Below, piece after piece: positions 56,861 to 64,000 of a DNA stretch of 64,000 bases; position 1 is the stretch's first letter; every line of letters begins with the position of its first letter. Location of the stretch: positions 1 to 64,000 of the forward strand of contig JAEPML010000007.1 in the NCBI GenBank assembly GCA_017643925.1, in the 5' to 3' direction. Made by a program: the position numbers and the translations under genes. The notes beneath the pieces were generated by a model. It was not told the DNA's origin. It made no database searches and was given only the letters and a program-made list of their open reading frames with translations. This DNA is from Roseibium sp. (lineage in GTDB: Bacteria; Pseudomonadota; Alphaproteobacteria; Rhizobiales; Stappiaceae).

Positions 56861-56895
56861 CCTTGACCCTGACACTAGTGTCAAGGCCCTAGACC
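56861..56895 (+). promoter_or_regulatory. MerR-type promoter/operator in front of the SDR gene
   Basis: CCTTGAC (56861-56867) and GTCAAGG (56880-56886) form the outer arms of a 26-bp dyad. TTGACC (56863-56868) can serve as -35 and TAGACC or CCTAGA near 56888-56895 as -10, leaving the long 19-21 bp spacer that MerR-family activators need. The SDR start is 50 bp beyond, and a MerR gene follows the SDR gene. Confidence 0.75.
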
Positions 56896-56944
56896 CGTTC
56901 TCACGCGCCATTGAGCGCAGTGTTCGAGGCTAGGAAAACACGCA

Positions 56945-57709
56945 ATGACACATGAGAACGTTTGGCAGGACCGGGTAGCGATCGTAACCGGAGGCAGCTC
57001 CGGCATCGGGAAGGCCACCGCGCTGGCTTTGGCAGAACAGGGGGCGAAGGTGCTCGTCACCGGACGTGATCCGGAGCGGCTCGCCGGAATTGCGGCGGCG
57101 AGTGATGCAATCGAGGCCATGCAGGCCGATAGTGCAGACCCTGGCAGTGCCGCCCGTATCGTCGACGCGGCCTTCGGCCGATGGCAACGACTGGATCTGG
57201 TTGTGAACAATGCCGGTGCCGGACAACCGATGCCGATCGAAGCCTATGATGCCGGAACAATCGCCACGATGTGCGCGGTGAACATCACCAGCCCGTCTCT
57301 CCTGGTTCAGGCCGCGCGCGAGGCTCTGCGCGAAACCGGAGGTGCAATCGTGAACATCGGAACAGCCATCTCGCGCAATGCCGCCCCACCTGTCGCGCAT
57401 TATGCTGCCACCAAGGCAGCTCTGGAGCATCTCACGCGCTCCTGGGCCATCGAACTAGCCGGCGACGGCATCAGGGTGAATGCGGTTTCACCCGGACCGG
57501 TCAAGAGCGGTGCCCTGACCGGCATGATGGGATTGCCCGCCGATGTCGCCCAAGCCATCGAGGCGCAGGAAGAAGCCCAGGTTCCTTTGGGACGACGCGG
57601 CCTCCCGGGTGACATCGTTCCCTGGGTTCTCCGGCTGGGCAGCCCTGCGATGGACTGGTTGACCGGCCAGGTGTTGACGGTCGATGGGGGCTGGTCGCAG
57701 CGCGCCTAG
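56945..57709 (+). CDS. Short-chain dehydrogenase/reductase (SDR)
   Basis: A 254-residue classical SDR. Cofactor motif TGGSSGIGKATALALA (about 16-31); NNAG at VVNNAGAG; catalytic Ser in NIGTAIS and Tyr-Lys in HYAATKAALEH (about 157-161); C-terminal LTGQVLTVDGGW. It uses NAD(P)H for an unknown carbonyl substrate. AGGA precedes ATG 56945. A MerR-type promoter lies just upstream and the MerR gene just downstream, so expression is probably induced through that regulator. Confidence 0.9.
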   Translation: MTHENVWQDRVAIVTGGSSGIGKATALALAEQGAKVLVTGRDPERLAGIAAASDAIEAMQADSADPGSAARIVDAAFGRWQRLDLVVNNAGAGQPMPIEAYDAGTIATMCAVNITSPSLLVQAAREALRETGGAIVNIGTAISRNAAPPVAHYAATKAALEHLTRSWAIELAGDGIRVNAVSPGPVKSGALTGMMGLPADVAQAIEAQEEAQVPLGRRGLPGDIVPWVLRLGSPAMDWLTGQVLTVDGGWSQRA

Positions 57710-57815
57710 AAGGAAAGCAGACCGGGCGGCTGCAGGTGGCCGCCCGGAATTGCTTGAATTTCCAGCCGGGCACCAACACATGAAACAGGTTCCAAGAGGC
57801 AGATGAGGAAACGTT

Positions 57816-58274
57816 ATGCAGGCCAAGGACGCAGCGAAGAGACTCGGGATCACGCAACGCATGTTGCGCCACTACGAAAATGCCGGCCTGATGGACGTTC
57901 ATCGCTCGGAAAATGGCTACCGCATCTATAGCGAAACCGACATCCGCCGCGCCGGACGCATTCGCGATTTCATCGCGACCGGGTTTTCTACGCGTGAGAT
58001 CAGGGCCATGGCGGCCTGTCTGTCCGACGAAGGCGCTGGTCCATGCGAGGGCGGCATTGAAAAGATGATGGAAAAACTGGAGCATATCGACCGGCTGCAG
58101 GCAGACCTCGACGCGCGCCGCGATGCGGTGCTCGCCCGCATCGCCGAGCTGAAGGAAGCCCTCGCGGAAACACTCGAGGACAAAACGGCTCTTCTCTCTG
58201 CACACAGCATTGACCTTCCCCAACAACGGCCCGAAGCCAGCAACAGGGGCGTGCTTGACGAACTGCAGGCTTAG
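57816..58274 (+). CDS. MerR-family transcriptional regulator
   Basis: A 152-residue MerR protein. The helix-turn-helix and wing read AKRLGITQRMLRHYENAGL...NGYRIYSETDIRRAGRIR. A long dimerisation helix follows (about 85-130, EKLEHIDRLQADLDARRDAV). Cys residues at ACLSDEGAGPCEGG could bind a ligand, though the spacing differs from CueR or MerR. GAGGAAA precedes ATG 57816. It lies 106 bp after the SDR gene and probably acts on the promoter at 56861. It ends 4 bp inside the convergent dadA-like gene. Confidence 0.88.
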   Translation: MQAKDAAKRLGITQRMLRHYENAGLMDVHRSENGYRIYSETDIRRAGRIRDFIATGFSTREIRAMAACLSDEGAGPCEGGIEKMMEKLEHIDRLQADLDARRDAVLARIAELKEALAETLEDKTALLSAHSIDLPQQRPEASNRGVLDELQA

Positions 58275-59512
58275 AACCGGTCCGCAGCAAAGGGCGCTGG
58301 GTCAACAGAGGGCTTGTTGCCCTCGATCATGTCGGCAATCATTTCCCCCGTAACCGCCGATTCCGTCAGACCATGATGGGCATGGCCGAAGGCGTAGAAA
58401 ATGTTCCGGTGCCGGGTTGCCGGTGCGATCACCGGAAGGCTGTCCGGTATCGAGGGCCGGTAGCCCATCCAGCGTTCGCCACCTGCCGTCTGGAGACCGG
58501 GAAAGAACATTCGCGCCTTGGCCACCATGGCGTCGACACGCTGCCAGTTCGGCGGCAGTTTCAGGCCACCAAACTCAACCGCCCCCCCGACCCGCAAGCC
58601 GATGGACAGGGGCGAGAGAACGAAACCATGCCCCGGAAGCATGATCATGCGATTGACCTTGATCCCGGGTTCAGGAACCGTGATGTTGTAGCCGCGTTCC
58701 GTATCCAGCGGGATGGCATCCCCCAACTGCGCCGCCAGATGCTTCGACCAGGCGCCGCAGGCCACAACAAGATGGTCCGCCTCGATCCGCTCGCCGGTTT
58801 TTGTCAAGAGATCGCAACCCGTCTCGCGGGGCTCGAGATTTGCAATCTCCGTCACCTCAAAACGGACACCCTGATTCCAGAGCCAGTCCGCGAGTGACAG
58901 GCACAGGGTCAGCGGGTCATCCATCTGGATCCAGCCGGGCACCATCGCCCCGCCGATGACCCGCTCCGACAAGGCAGGTTCGAGATCCCTGAGATCCTGG
59001 ACCTGCAGTTCGTTGATCTCCATTCCGAAGGTGCGCTGCTCCGCCCATCCGGAACGCGCTTTTGTCAATGAGGCGTCCGTATCGAAGAGTTCCAGGCACC
59101 CGTCGCGGCGCACCTGGTTATGCGTCCCGGACACACGCCAGAGCCGCTCCCAGGCCGGCAGCGCCTGGCCATTGAGGTCTGCCAGCGCGAGCGTGCTCTG
59201 CTTGACCCGCACCGCAGAGGAAGCAGCCAGAAACCGCAGCATCCAGGGAAGGATCTTCAATGCATAGGTCGGGCGCACCGACAGCGGTCCGAGCGGATCG
59301 ACCAGCCACTTGATGGCCTGCTTCCAAAGACCGGGCGAAGCCAGCGGCGCCACATCGGTCCAGGCTATGGCGGCTGCGTTTCCCCGGCTCGTCCCGGCAG
59401 CAGGGCCTTCCCTGTCAACAAGCGTTACCGTGTGTCCGCGTTGAACAAGATTGGCCGCCGTTGCAAGACCGACAATACCGGCACCCAGAATATGAACGTG
59501 ACCCTTGCTCAC
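58271..59512 (-). CDS. dadA: D-amino acid dehydrogenase-like FAD oxidoreductase (DadA)
   Basis: A 413-residue flavoprotein of the DadA group, oxidising D-amino acids (or a related amine) to keto acids at the membrane. FAD motif: VHILGAGIVGLATAANLVQRGH (about 5-26), then GTSRGNAAAIAW. C-terminal GLTESAVTGEMIADMIEG is typical. GTG 59512 was chosen because GGAG lies 6 bases upstream and it gives the normal N-terminus; an ATG at 59584 is in frame. Divergent from a GntR regulator across ~150 bp with two palindromes. Confidence 0.85.
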   Translation of the reverse strand: MSKGHVHILGAGIVGLATAANLVQRGHTVTLVDREGPAAGTSRGNAAAIAWTDVAPLASPGLWKQAIKWLVDPLGPLSVRPTYALKILPWMLRFLAASSAVRVKQSTLALADLNGQALPAWERLWRVSGTHNQVRRDGCLELFDTDASLTKARSGWAEQRTFGMEINELQVQDLRDLEPALSERVIGGAMVPGWIQMDDPLTLCLSLADWLWNQGVRFEVTEIANLEPRETGCDLLTKTGERIEADHLVVACGAWSKHLAAQLGDAIPLDTERGYNITVPEPGIKVNRMIMLPGHGFVLSPLSIGLRVGGAVEFGGLKLPPNWQRVDAMVAKARMFFPGLQTAGGERWMGYRPSIPDSLPVIAPATRHRNIFYAFGHAHHGLTESAVTGEMIADMIEGNKPSVDPAPFAADRF

Positions 59513-59604
59513 GGAATTCTCCAGACCGTTTTCCTGATTTGTTTGCGTCACTTCCTCAGTAGGCGACCCCTCGCTCACTGACAAGAATGACAGGAGATTT
59601 TAAA

Positions 59605-59628
59605 GTTGATCAACATCTGATATATCAG
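59605..59628. promoter_or_regulatory. Two adjacent palindromes in the dadA/gntR divergent promoter
   Basis: GTTGATCAAC (59605-59614) and CTGATATATCAG (59617-59628) are both perfect, two bases apart. They lie between divergent dadA and gntR starts, 36 bp before the GntR ATG. They are good candidate sites for the adjacent GntR protein. Confidence 0.65.
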
Positions 59629-59663
59629 CAACACAATTTTTGTAGATTAAGGATACCTTCCTG

Positions 59664-60311
59664 ATGAAGGATGAACCAAGCCAGTCGGCGCAAGCCTACC
59701 GTCAACTGGAAGAAGAGATTGTCACGCTCAAGCTCAAACCCGGCGAAGCCATCACCGAAGCGGCCGTCGCACAGCGCCTCGGCCTCGGACGCACGCCCAT
59801 CCGCGAAGCCATCCAGCGTCTGAGCTGGGAAGGATTGCTCACGGTTCGGCCGCGCCTGGGTGTAATGGTCGCCGACATGAACCCGTCCGACTTCATGAAA
59901 GTGATCGAGGCACGGCACGCGCTTGAGAGGCTGGTGGCAGGTTCCGCCGCACGCCTTGCCAGCCAGGCGGAACGCACAGACCTTGAAAACGTTGCCGAGC
60001 AGATGCGGGAGGCCGCCTCCGTTCCCGATGTCGAAGAGTTTCTGAGGCTGGACAAGATATTCGATGAGATCGTCGGCCAGGCGGCCTGCAATCCCTTTGC
60101 CGAGAAGGCCCTTGCGCCCTTGCAGGGGCATAGCCGGCGTTTCTGGTTTCGCCATTTCGGTCAGTCCGATCTCAACCCGGCTGCCTGGAACCATCTCGAA
60201 GTCATGCAGGCAATCGCAGCCGGGGACGAACAGGAAGCGATGGAGAAGGCAGAGAACCTGCTTTTCTATCTCCGCCGCCAGGCAGCCGCCCTCACCAGCA
60301 GCGCTGCATAA
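59664..60311 (+). CDS. GntR-family (FadR-type) transcriptional regulator
   Basis: A 215-residue regulator with a winged helix-turn-helix (AAVAQRLGLGRTPIREAIQRLSWEGLL, about 33-59) and an FCD-type helical domain (FMKVIEARHALERLVAGSAARLA). Divergent from the dadA-like gene, with palindromes in the shared promoter region, so it probably controls dadA and itself. Effector perhaps a D-amino acid or product; inferred only. Confidence 0.88.
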   Translation: MKDEPSQSAQAYRQLEEEIVTLKLKPGEAITEAAVAQRLGLGRTPIREAIQRLSWEGLLTVRPRLGVMVADMNPSDFMKVIEARHALERLVAGSAARLASQAERTDLENVAEQMREAASVPDVEEFLRLDKIFDEIVGQAACNPFAEKALAPLQGHSRRFWFRHFGQSDLNPAAWNHLEVMQAIAAGDEQEAMEKAENLLFYLRRQAAALTSSAA

Positions 60312-60390
60312 TCTGTCGCCGATTTCCGTTTGACCGGCGAAACGCTTTCGAAGGAAGCTCCTCTCGAGACGGAATCGCAGGTGAATTGTC

Positions 60391-60822
60391 ATGACCCGGA
60401 TTAGCAGGGAAACCGGTCCTCAGCAGGCTGATCTGGCCCTGGAGATCGAGCGCAACTTGTTGCGTGCATTGGCGGAGGCGAACACCCAGTCCGCAAACGA
60501 AAGCCTTGTCCTCAAGGCCAGCGCCGAGGACGGCAGTCTTGCTGGTGGACTGACGGCCTCCACGTCCTACGGCTGGCTGCTGATAAAGACCCTGTGGGTC
60601 TCGGATGCACACCGCGGGTCGGGCCTTGGTCGCGAACTGATGGAAGCAGCGGAAGAGGAAGGCAGAAGGCTGGGCTGTCACGGAGCCTGGCTCGATACGT
60701 CAAATATCGATGCCCGGAGCTTTTACCGGAGGCTCGGCTATCAGGATTTTGGCAATTTGGAGAACGGGCCGGACGAACTCCCGGCCGGTCACTGCCGCTG
60801 GTTCATGAAGAAGGCACTCTGA
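60391..60822 (+). CDS. GNAT-family N-acetyltransferase
   Basis: A 143-residue acetyltransferase. The acetyl-CoA motif is LWVSDAHRGSGLGRELMEAAEEEG (motif A, about 69-92), followed by LDTSNIDARSFYRRLGYQDFG. Substrate unknown; such proteins modify amino acids, antibiotics or protein termini. It follows the GntR gene on the same strand at a distance of 79 bp and could be co-transcribed with it. Confidence 0.85.
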   Translation: MTRISRETGPQQADLALEIERNLLRALAEANTQSANESLVLKASAEDGSLAGGLTASTSYGWLLIKTLWVSDAHRGSGLGRELMEAAEEEGRRLGCHGAWLDTSNIDARSFYRRLGYQDFGNLENGPDELPAGHCRWFMKKAL

Positions 60823-60892
60823 AGCTGCCCAATGATTTGCCCACTCGCCACCTGCCGGAACAGCATGCTGTCCCGGCAAGCAGAGATTGCCG

Positions 60893-61567
60893 TCAGGCCC
60901 TTTCGGTGTTCGACTTGAGCAGCCAGCTGAAGAGTGCAAGGGCGAGCGCGGCACCGATGAATTCCGCAAGGATGAACCCTGGAAGGTCGATCGGACGGAT
61001 GCCCGCAAACGTGTCCGTAAAGGCACGGGAGATCGCAACGGCCGGATTGGCGAAGGATGTCGAGGCGGTGAACCAGTATGCCGCCGTGATGTAGAGCCCG
61101 ACAAGCCAGGGTACGGCCGCTTCACGAAAGCGGATGCCCGCAAGGATACTGGCCAGCAGCCCGAAGGTTGCCACCACTTCGGCCACCCACTGGGCCGAAC
61201 CGGTCCGCACGGTGGTCGAGGCCTGCCAGACAGGCAACTCGAACATCACGTGGGCAATGAGCGAGCCGCAGATCCCGCCAAGTATCTGGGAAGCCATATA
61301 GGCGCCCGCCAGAGCCAGGCCCAATTCCTCGCGCAGCCAGAAGACGAAGGTCACCGCCGGATTGAAATGCGCCCCGGAAATCGGGCCAAGGATGGTGATC
61401 AGCACCACCAGGATCGCACCGGTCGGAATGGTGTTGCCCAGAAGCGAGACCGCGACATCGTCGGACAACCGGTCTGCCATGATGCCGGAGCCGACAACGG
61501 TTCCGACAAGCATCGCTGTTCCGAGCGCCTCGGCGACGAGCCGCCGTGACAAAGAAAACTCAGACAT
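60893..61567 (-). CDS. aqpS: Aquaglyceroporin of the arsenic operon (AqpS-like)
   Basis: A MIP-family channel of 224 residues with six helices and the two pore loops: SGAHFNPAVTF (about 65-75) and FANPAVAISRAF (about 173-184). In Sinorhizobium, AqpS together with arsenate reductase gives arsenate resistance by letting arsenite flow out. The gene follows arsC by 24 bp in an arsR-arsC-aqpS order, which supports that role here. No ArsB or Acr3 pump is present in this operon. Confidence 0.88.
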   Translation of the reverse strand: MSEFSLSRRLVAEALGTAMLVGTVVGSGIMADRLSDDVAVSLLGNTIPTGAILVVLITILGPISGAHFNPAVTFVFWLREELGLALAGAYMASQILGGICGSLIAHVMFELPVWQASTTVRTGSAQWVAEVVATFGLLASILAGIRFREAAVPWLVGLYITAAYWFTASTSFANPAVAISRAFTDTFAGIRPIDLPGFILAEFIGAALALALFSWLLKSNTERA

Positions 61568-61591
61568 GAAATCAGCCCCCTGAAATGTTCC

Positions 61592-62083
61592 TCAAGCGTC
61601 TGCGGCAGCGCCGATCGCTGCCAGTCGGGTTTTGCCGTCAGCGGAGGTGAAGACCTCGTCGCCGAGCTGCAGCATCGCGTTGATGCGACGCTCCAGGCGC
61701 TCATAGGCGAGATCGAAGGCTTCACCTCGGACATCATCGCTCCCTTCAACGGACGCCGGATCGGGAATGCCCCAGTGGACAACGAGCGGATGGCCTGGCC
61801 AGATCGGGCAGGATTCACCGGCCGCGCTGTCGCAGACCGTCACGATCAGGTCCATGCCGGGTGCTTCGGGGCCGGAAAACTCTTCCCAGCTTTTTGAACG
61901 AAAGCCGTCGGTGGGAAGACCGTGACGCTCCAGGCAGGTCAAGGCATCCGGATTGACTGTGCCGCGCGGTGTTGAACCGGCCGAATAGGTTGTGAAATTG
62001 CCCTTGCCGAGATGACGCAACAGCGCTTCCCCCAGAACAGAGCGGGCCGAGTTGGCCGTGCAAACGAACAAGACGTGACGCAT
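61592..62083 (-). CDS. arsC: Arsenate reductase, low-molecular-weight phosphatase type
   Basis: A 163-residue ArsC of the thioredoxin/glutaredoxin-coupled class. The P-loop is CTANSAR (Cys8 to Arg14), and further Cys occur in TVCDSAAGESCPIWPG. It reduces arsenate to arsenite in the cytoplasm. ATG 62083 gives the normal N-terminus (MRHVLFVCTANSARS); the open frame extends 37 codons upstream into arsR. It lies 26 bp after arsR and 24 bp before aqpS. Confidence 0.92.
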   Translation of the reverse strand: MRHVLFVCTANSARSVLGEALLRHLGKGNFTTYSAGSTPRGTVNPDALTCLERHGLPTDGFRSKSWEEFSGPEAPGMDLIVTVCDSAAGESCPIWPGHPLVVHWGIPDPASVEGSDDVRGEAFDLAYERLERRINAMLQLGDEVFTSADGKTRLAAIGAAADA

Positions 62084-62109
62084 CGAAAAATTCCAGTGAA
62101 GTGAGTGTG

Positions 62110-62463
62110 TTAACAGGAACCGTCTTCTTGAGAGGCATCGGTTCCCACGATTTTCAAAATGGGAGCGCACAGTTCCGGATTGCCTCCACAGCAATCCTGC
62201 AGCAGATATGTGACAAGCTGCTGCATGGTGTCGAGATTGGATCGGTAATGGATCGAACGGCCTTCCCGTTCCGCCTTGACCAGGCCGGATCTTGAAAGTC
62301 CGGCAAGATGCGTGGACAGCGTGTTGGGCAGCACCTCGAGTGCTTCGGCTATGGCACCTGCTGTCATGCCCTCGTTTCCGGCCTTCACCAGAAGGCGAAA
62401 GACATCGAGACGGGTTTCCTGTCCAAGCGCCGCCAGGGCATAAAGAGCATCATTCTTTTCCAT
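62110..62463 (-). CDS. arsR: ArsR-family arsenic-responsive repressor
   Basis: A 117-residue winged-helix repressor from ATG 62463. DNA-binding part: AGAIAEALEVLPNTLSTHLAGLSRSGLVK. The Cys triplet Cys91, Cys92 and Cys99 (DCCGGNPELC) near the C-terminus is the kind of arsenite site seen in Acidithiobacillus ArsR rather than the CVC of E. coli ArsR. A further Cys is the last residue. An upstream TTG (62502) is in frame but would place the operator inside the gene. Its operator covers the start codon. Confidence 0.93.
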   Translation of the reverse strand: MEKNDALYALAALGQETRLDVFRLLVKAGNEGMTAGAIAEALEVLPNTLSTHLAGLSRSGLVKAEREGRSIHYRSNLDTMQQLVTYLLQDCCGGNPELCAPILKIVGTDASQEDGSC

Positions 62464-62486
62464 ATTTCGAGAATACTCGAAATATG
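62461..62486. promoter_or_regulatory. ArsR operator covering the arsR start codon
   Basis: A 26-bp dyad: CATATTTCGAGAA on the left and TACTCGAAATATG on the right match at 12 of 13 pairs. The left end is the arsR ATG (complement of 62461-62463). ArsR bound here would block both transcription and probably ribosome access. No usual ribosome binding site lies upstream, so the mRNA may be leaderless or start just before. Confidence 0.85.
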
Positions 62487-62518
62487 GAATATTACCAGCC
62501 AAAATTGCGGATGACCTG

Positions 62519-63859
62519 TCAAACTTCGCGAAAGGCCACGGCTGCGAAAAGAATGGTCAGGATCAGCAGAAGCGCCGTCACGGCGAAGACCAACTGATAG
62601 CCACCCACTGCAAAGGCAGCGCTCGAGACGGCCAGCCCGACCGTGCCGCCGATCATCTGCGATGTCATGGCTATGCCACCGCCTTGCCCGTGCTTGTGTT
62701 CCGGCAGGTTCGCCATGATCGCCGCCCGACTGGGAACAAAGAGAAACGGAAAGGCGATGCCGGCAAAGAGCAGGCCGGGCGCAAACACATAGACATTGTT
62801 GAGGGGGGCCGCGAGGCAGATCCACAACAGGCAGATCGTCAGGGAACCAAGTCCGAACAATATGAGTTTTCGTCTCGGAACCTTGTCGGCGATGCGCGAA
62901 CAGACCGCTGCCGTCATCGGTTGAAGCAACGGAGACAGCATGACGAGGGCGCCGGAGGCAATGACGCTGAGCTTCAGCTCGCTCTGCGCGTAAAGAGCAA
63001 CAAAGACGAACAGCGGCATCTTGGCGAACTGAGCCATGAAGATTGTCAGATTGCTTCCGGTGAAGATCGGGCTGATGAACAACTCGACTTCGACCAGCGG
63101 CGCATCAAGTCTGGTTTCGACTTTCACGAACAGGACCAGCAGCAATGCGCCGGTGGCAAGTGCACCCAGGATGAGTGGATCGTCCCACCCCCGTCTGTCA
63201 GCCTCCATCAGGGCAAAGACCAGGCAAACCATACCCGATGCAATGAGAACGAGGCCCCACCAATCGATCCGTTGACCCTTGGGACGGGCAACGTCCCGCC
63301 AGGTCAGGGAGACTATGAGCCCGATGCCGAGCGCCAGAACCGGATTGATCCAGAAGATCCAGCGCCAGGAAATCAGTTCGGTCAGAAGCGCTCCAACCAG
63401 GGGTCCAAGTGCCAGGAACGTCGTCCCGATCGCCCCGCCAATCGCAAGAGCCTGACCGCGGGCTTCCTTCTTGAAGGTCATGGTGATCATGGCCATGAAG
63501 AGCGGGAAGATGATCGCCGCACCCAGCCCTTGCAATGCCCGGGCCGTGATCAGAACGGCACCATTCTCCGCGAACCCGCAGGCGACGGAACACAGGCCGA
63601 ACAGAACCAGCCCGATCAGAAACACGCGCAATACGCCGAAAAGGTCGGCAAGCTTGCCACCGACGGCAACAAAGCAGGCGAAGGAAAGCAGGTAGGAATT
63701 GACGACCCAGTGGGCCGTATTGACCGACAGGCCAAGCTCCTTCTGGATGGTCGGCAATGCGATACCGACAACGGTCTCGTCCAGGAGCACCAGACCGAGC
63801 ACACAGCTGACGGCCCCCAACAGCCACCATTTGCGGTTCGTTTCACTGATCAGATGCAT
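62519..63859 (-). CDS. MFS transporter, DHA2 (EmrB/QacA) family
   Basis: A 446-residue proton-driven drug exporter, about 12-14 helices. Family marks: LDETVVGIALPTIQKELGLS (helix 1, motif D1 region), GGKLADLFGVLRVF (motif A) and RALQGLGAAIIFPLFMAMI, GLGPLVGALL-like (motif C, LALGPLVGALLTE). It lies directly upstream of arsR on the same strand, 55 bp away, but whether it belongs to the arsenic response is unknown. Its ribosome binding site lies in a hairpin. Confidence 0.88.
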   Translation of the reverse strand: MHLISETNRKWWLLGAVSCVLGLVLLDETVVGIALPTIQKELGLSVNTAHWVVNSYLLSFACFVAVGGKLADLFGVLRVFLIGLVLFGLCSVACGFAENGAVLITARALQGLGAAIIFPLFMAMITMTFKKEARGQALAIGGAIGTTFLALGPLVGALLTELISWRWIFWINPVLALGIGLIVSLTWRDVARPKGQRIDWWGLVLIASGMVCLVFALMEADRRGWDDPLILGALATGALLLVLFVKVETRLDAPLVEVELFISPIFTGSNLTIFMAQFAKMPLFVFVALYAQSELKLSVIASGALVMLSPLLQPMTAAVCSRIADKVPRRKLILFGLGSLTICLLWICLAAPLNNVYVFAPGLLFAGIAFPFLFVPSRAAIMANLPEHKHGQGGGIAMTSQMIGGTVGLAVSSAAFAVGGYQLVFAVTALLLILTILFAAVAFREV

Positions 63860-63862
63860 GAA

Positions 63863-63889
63863 GGCTCCCGGGTGCGTGCCCCGGGAGCC
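63863..63889 (-). promoter_or_regulatory. Hairpin containing the Shine-Dalgarno sequence of the MFS gene
   Basis: GGCTCCCGGG (63863-63872) pairs with CCCGGGAGCC (63880-63889) around a 7-nt loop. On the minus strand the second arm ends 3 bases before the ATG and holds GGGAG, the only ribosome site. Translation would need this hairpin to open. It could instead be a terminator of the preceding minus-strand gene, but no T-run follows. Confidence 0.6.
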
Positions 63890-63937
63890 TATCTGATACC
63901 AACCGGGCTTTGAATGCCCGATGGTTGCCGGTGCGGC

Positions 63938-64000
63938 TCAGGCAGCCCTTGCTGCCAGCCGTTTGCGGATGCTGTCGACGTCTGCGCGCGGTGTCGCGGC
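63938..64000 (-). CDS. C-terminal end of an unidentified protein (partial)
   Basis: An open frame on the minus strand enters from the right edge and ends at TGA (63940-63938). The 20 visible residues (AATPRADVDSIRKRLAARAA) form a basic, Ala-rich helix, a common C-terminus. Too short to identify. Its existence is likely because the same-strand spacing to the MFS gene is that of a normal gene end. Confidence 0.45.
   Translation of the reverse strand, partial: AATPRADVDSIRKRLAARAA

Noticed and set aside
62684..63913. 409-codon plus-strand frame opposite the MFS gene
   Set aside because: Its translation is rich in Gln, Asp, Glu and Arg without hydrophobic core patterns, typical of the antisense of a membrane protein.

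Overview
This 64 kb window is GC-rich DNA from an alphaproteobacterium. The gene content (iolCDEB, AglEFGK-type transporter, choXWV, AqpS-type arsenic operon, a DddP-type DMSP lyase, many FAD-linked demethylating oxidoreductases) points to a marine Rhizobiales/Stappiaceae-like or roseobacter-like bacterium. That placement is inferred from gene content, not from a marker gene. No rRNA, tRNA, CRISPR array, insertion sequence or phage gene was recognised. The layout is dense chromosomal metabolism with short operons, each beside its own regulator.

Left part (1-18059): the end of a ribose-type ABC transporter (permease tail and ATPase) runs into iolC-DUF2090, iolD, iolE and iolB, a myo-inositol uptake and catabolism operon. 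A chemoreceptor with a C-terminal PilZ domain follows on the other strand. Next come a 2-keto-3-deoxygluconate kinase gene, a DeoR regulator and an alpha-glucoside-type ABC transporter (aglEFGK) with a divergent LacI regulator. No alpha-glucosidase lies beside the transporter.

Middle part (18080-36000): a GntR regulator, a TolC-like outer membrane channel, a choline/betaine ABC transporter (choXWV), a LysR regulator divergent from a three-gene set (VOC protein, 2-hydroxyacid dehydrogenase, TIM-barrel isomerase), a CcdA-like protein with a thioredoxin-like protein, gnd, and a ferric/phosphonate-type ABC transporter. The ATPase gene of that transporter appears to be separated from its partners by an OmpA-family gene.

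Methylated-compound region (36037-50485): a phosphotransferase-like protein that lacks its catalytic Asp lies divergent from an operon of an MttB-like methyltransferase, a dimethylglycine-dehydrogenase-like flavoprotein and an M24-fold protein. The last has all the metal and catalytic residues of the DMSP lyase DddP at DddP spacing. With the nearby choline transporter this suggests use of methylated osmolytes. A small secreted protein, an SRPBCC protein and three LysR regulators follow, then a desaturase, a PhnD-like protein and a FAD oxidoreductase that may form one pathway of unknown substrate.

Right part (50618-64000): a RecD-like helicase, TetR, Tex with a glycine-rich repeat tail, two membrane proteins, a SDR/MerR pair whose MerR-type operator lies in front of the SDR gene, DadA-like dehydrogenase with a divergent GntR regulator, a GNAT acetyltransferase, an arsenic operon (arsR, arsC, aqpS) under a palindromic operator that covers the arsR start codon, and a DHA2-type MFS exporter. 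Several intrinsic terminators and intercistronic hairpins are visible.
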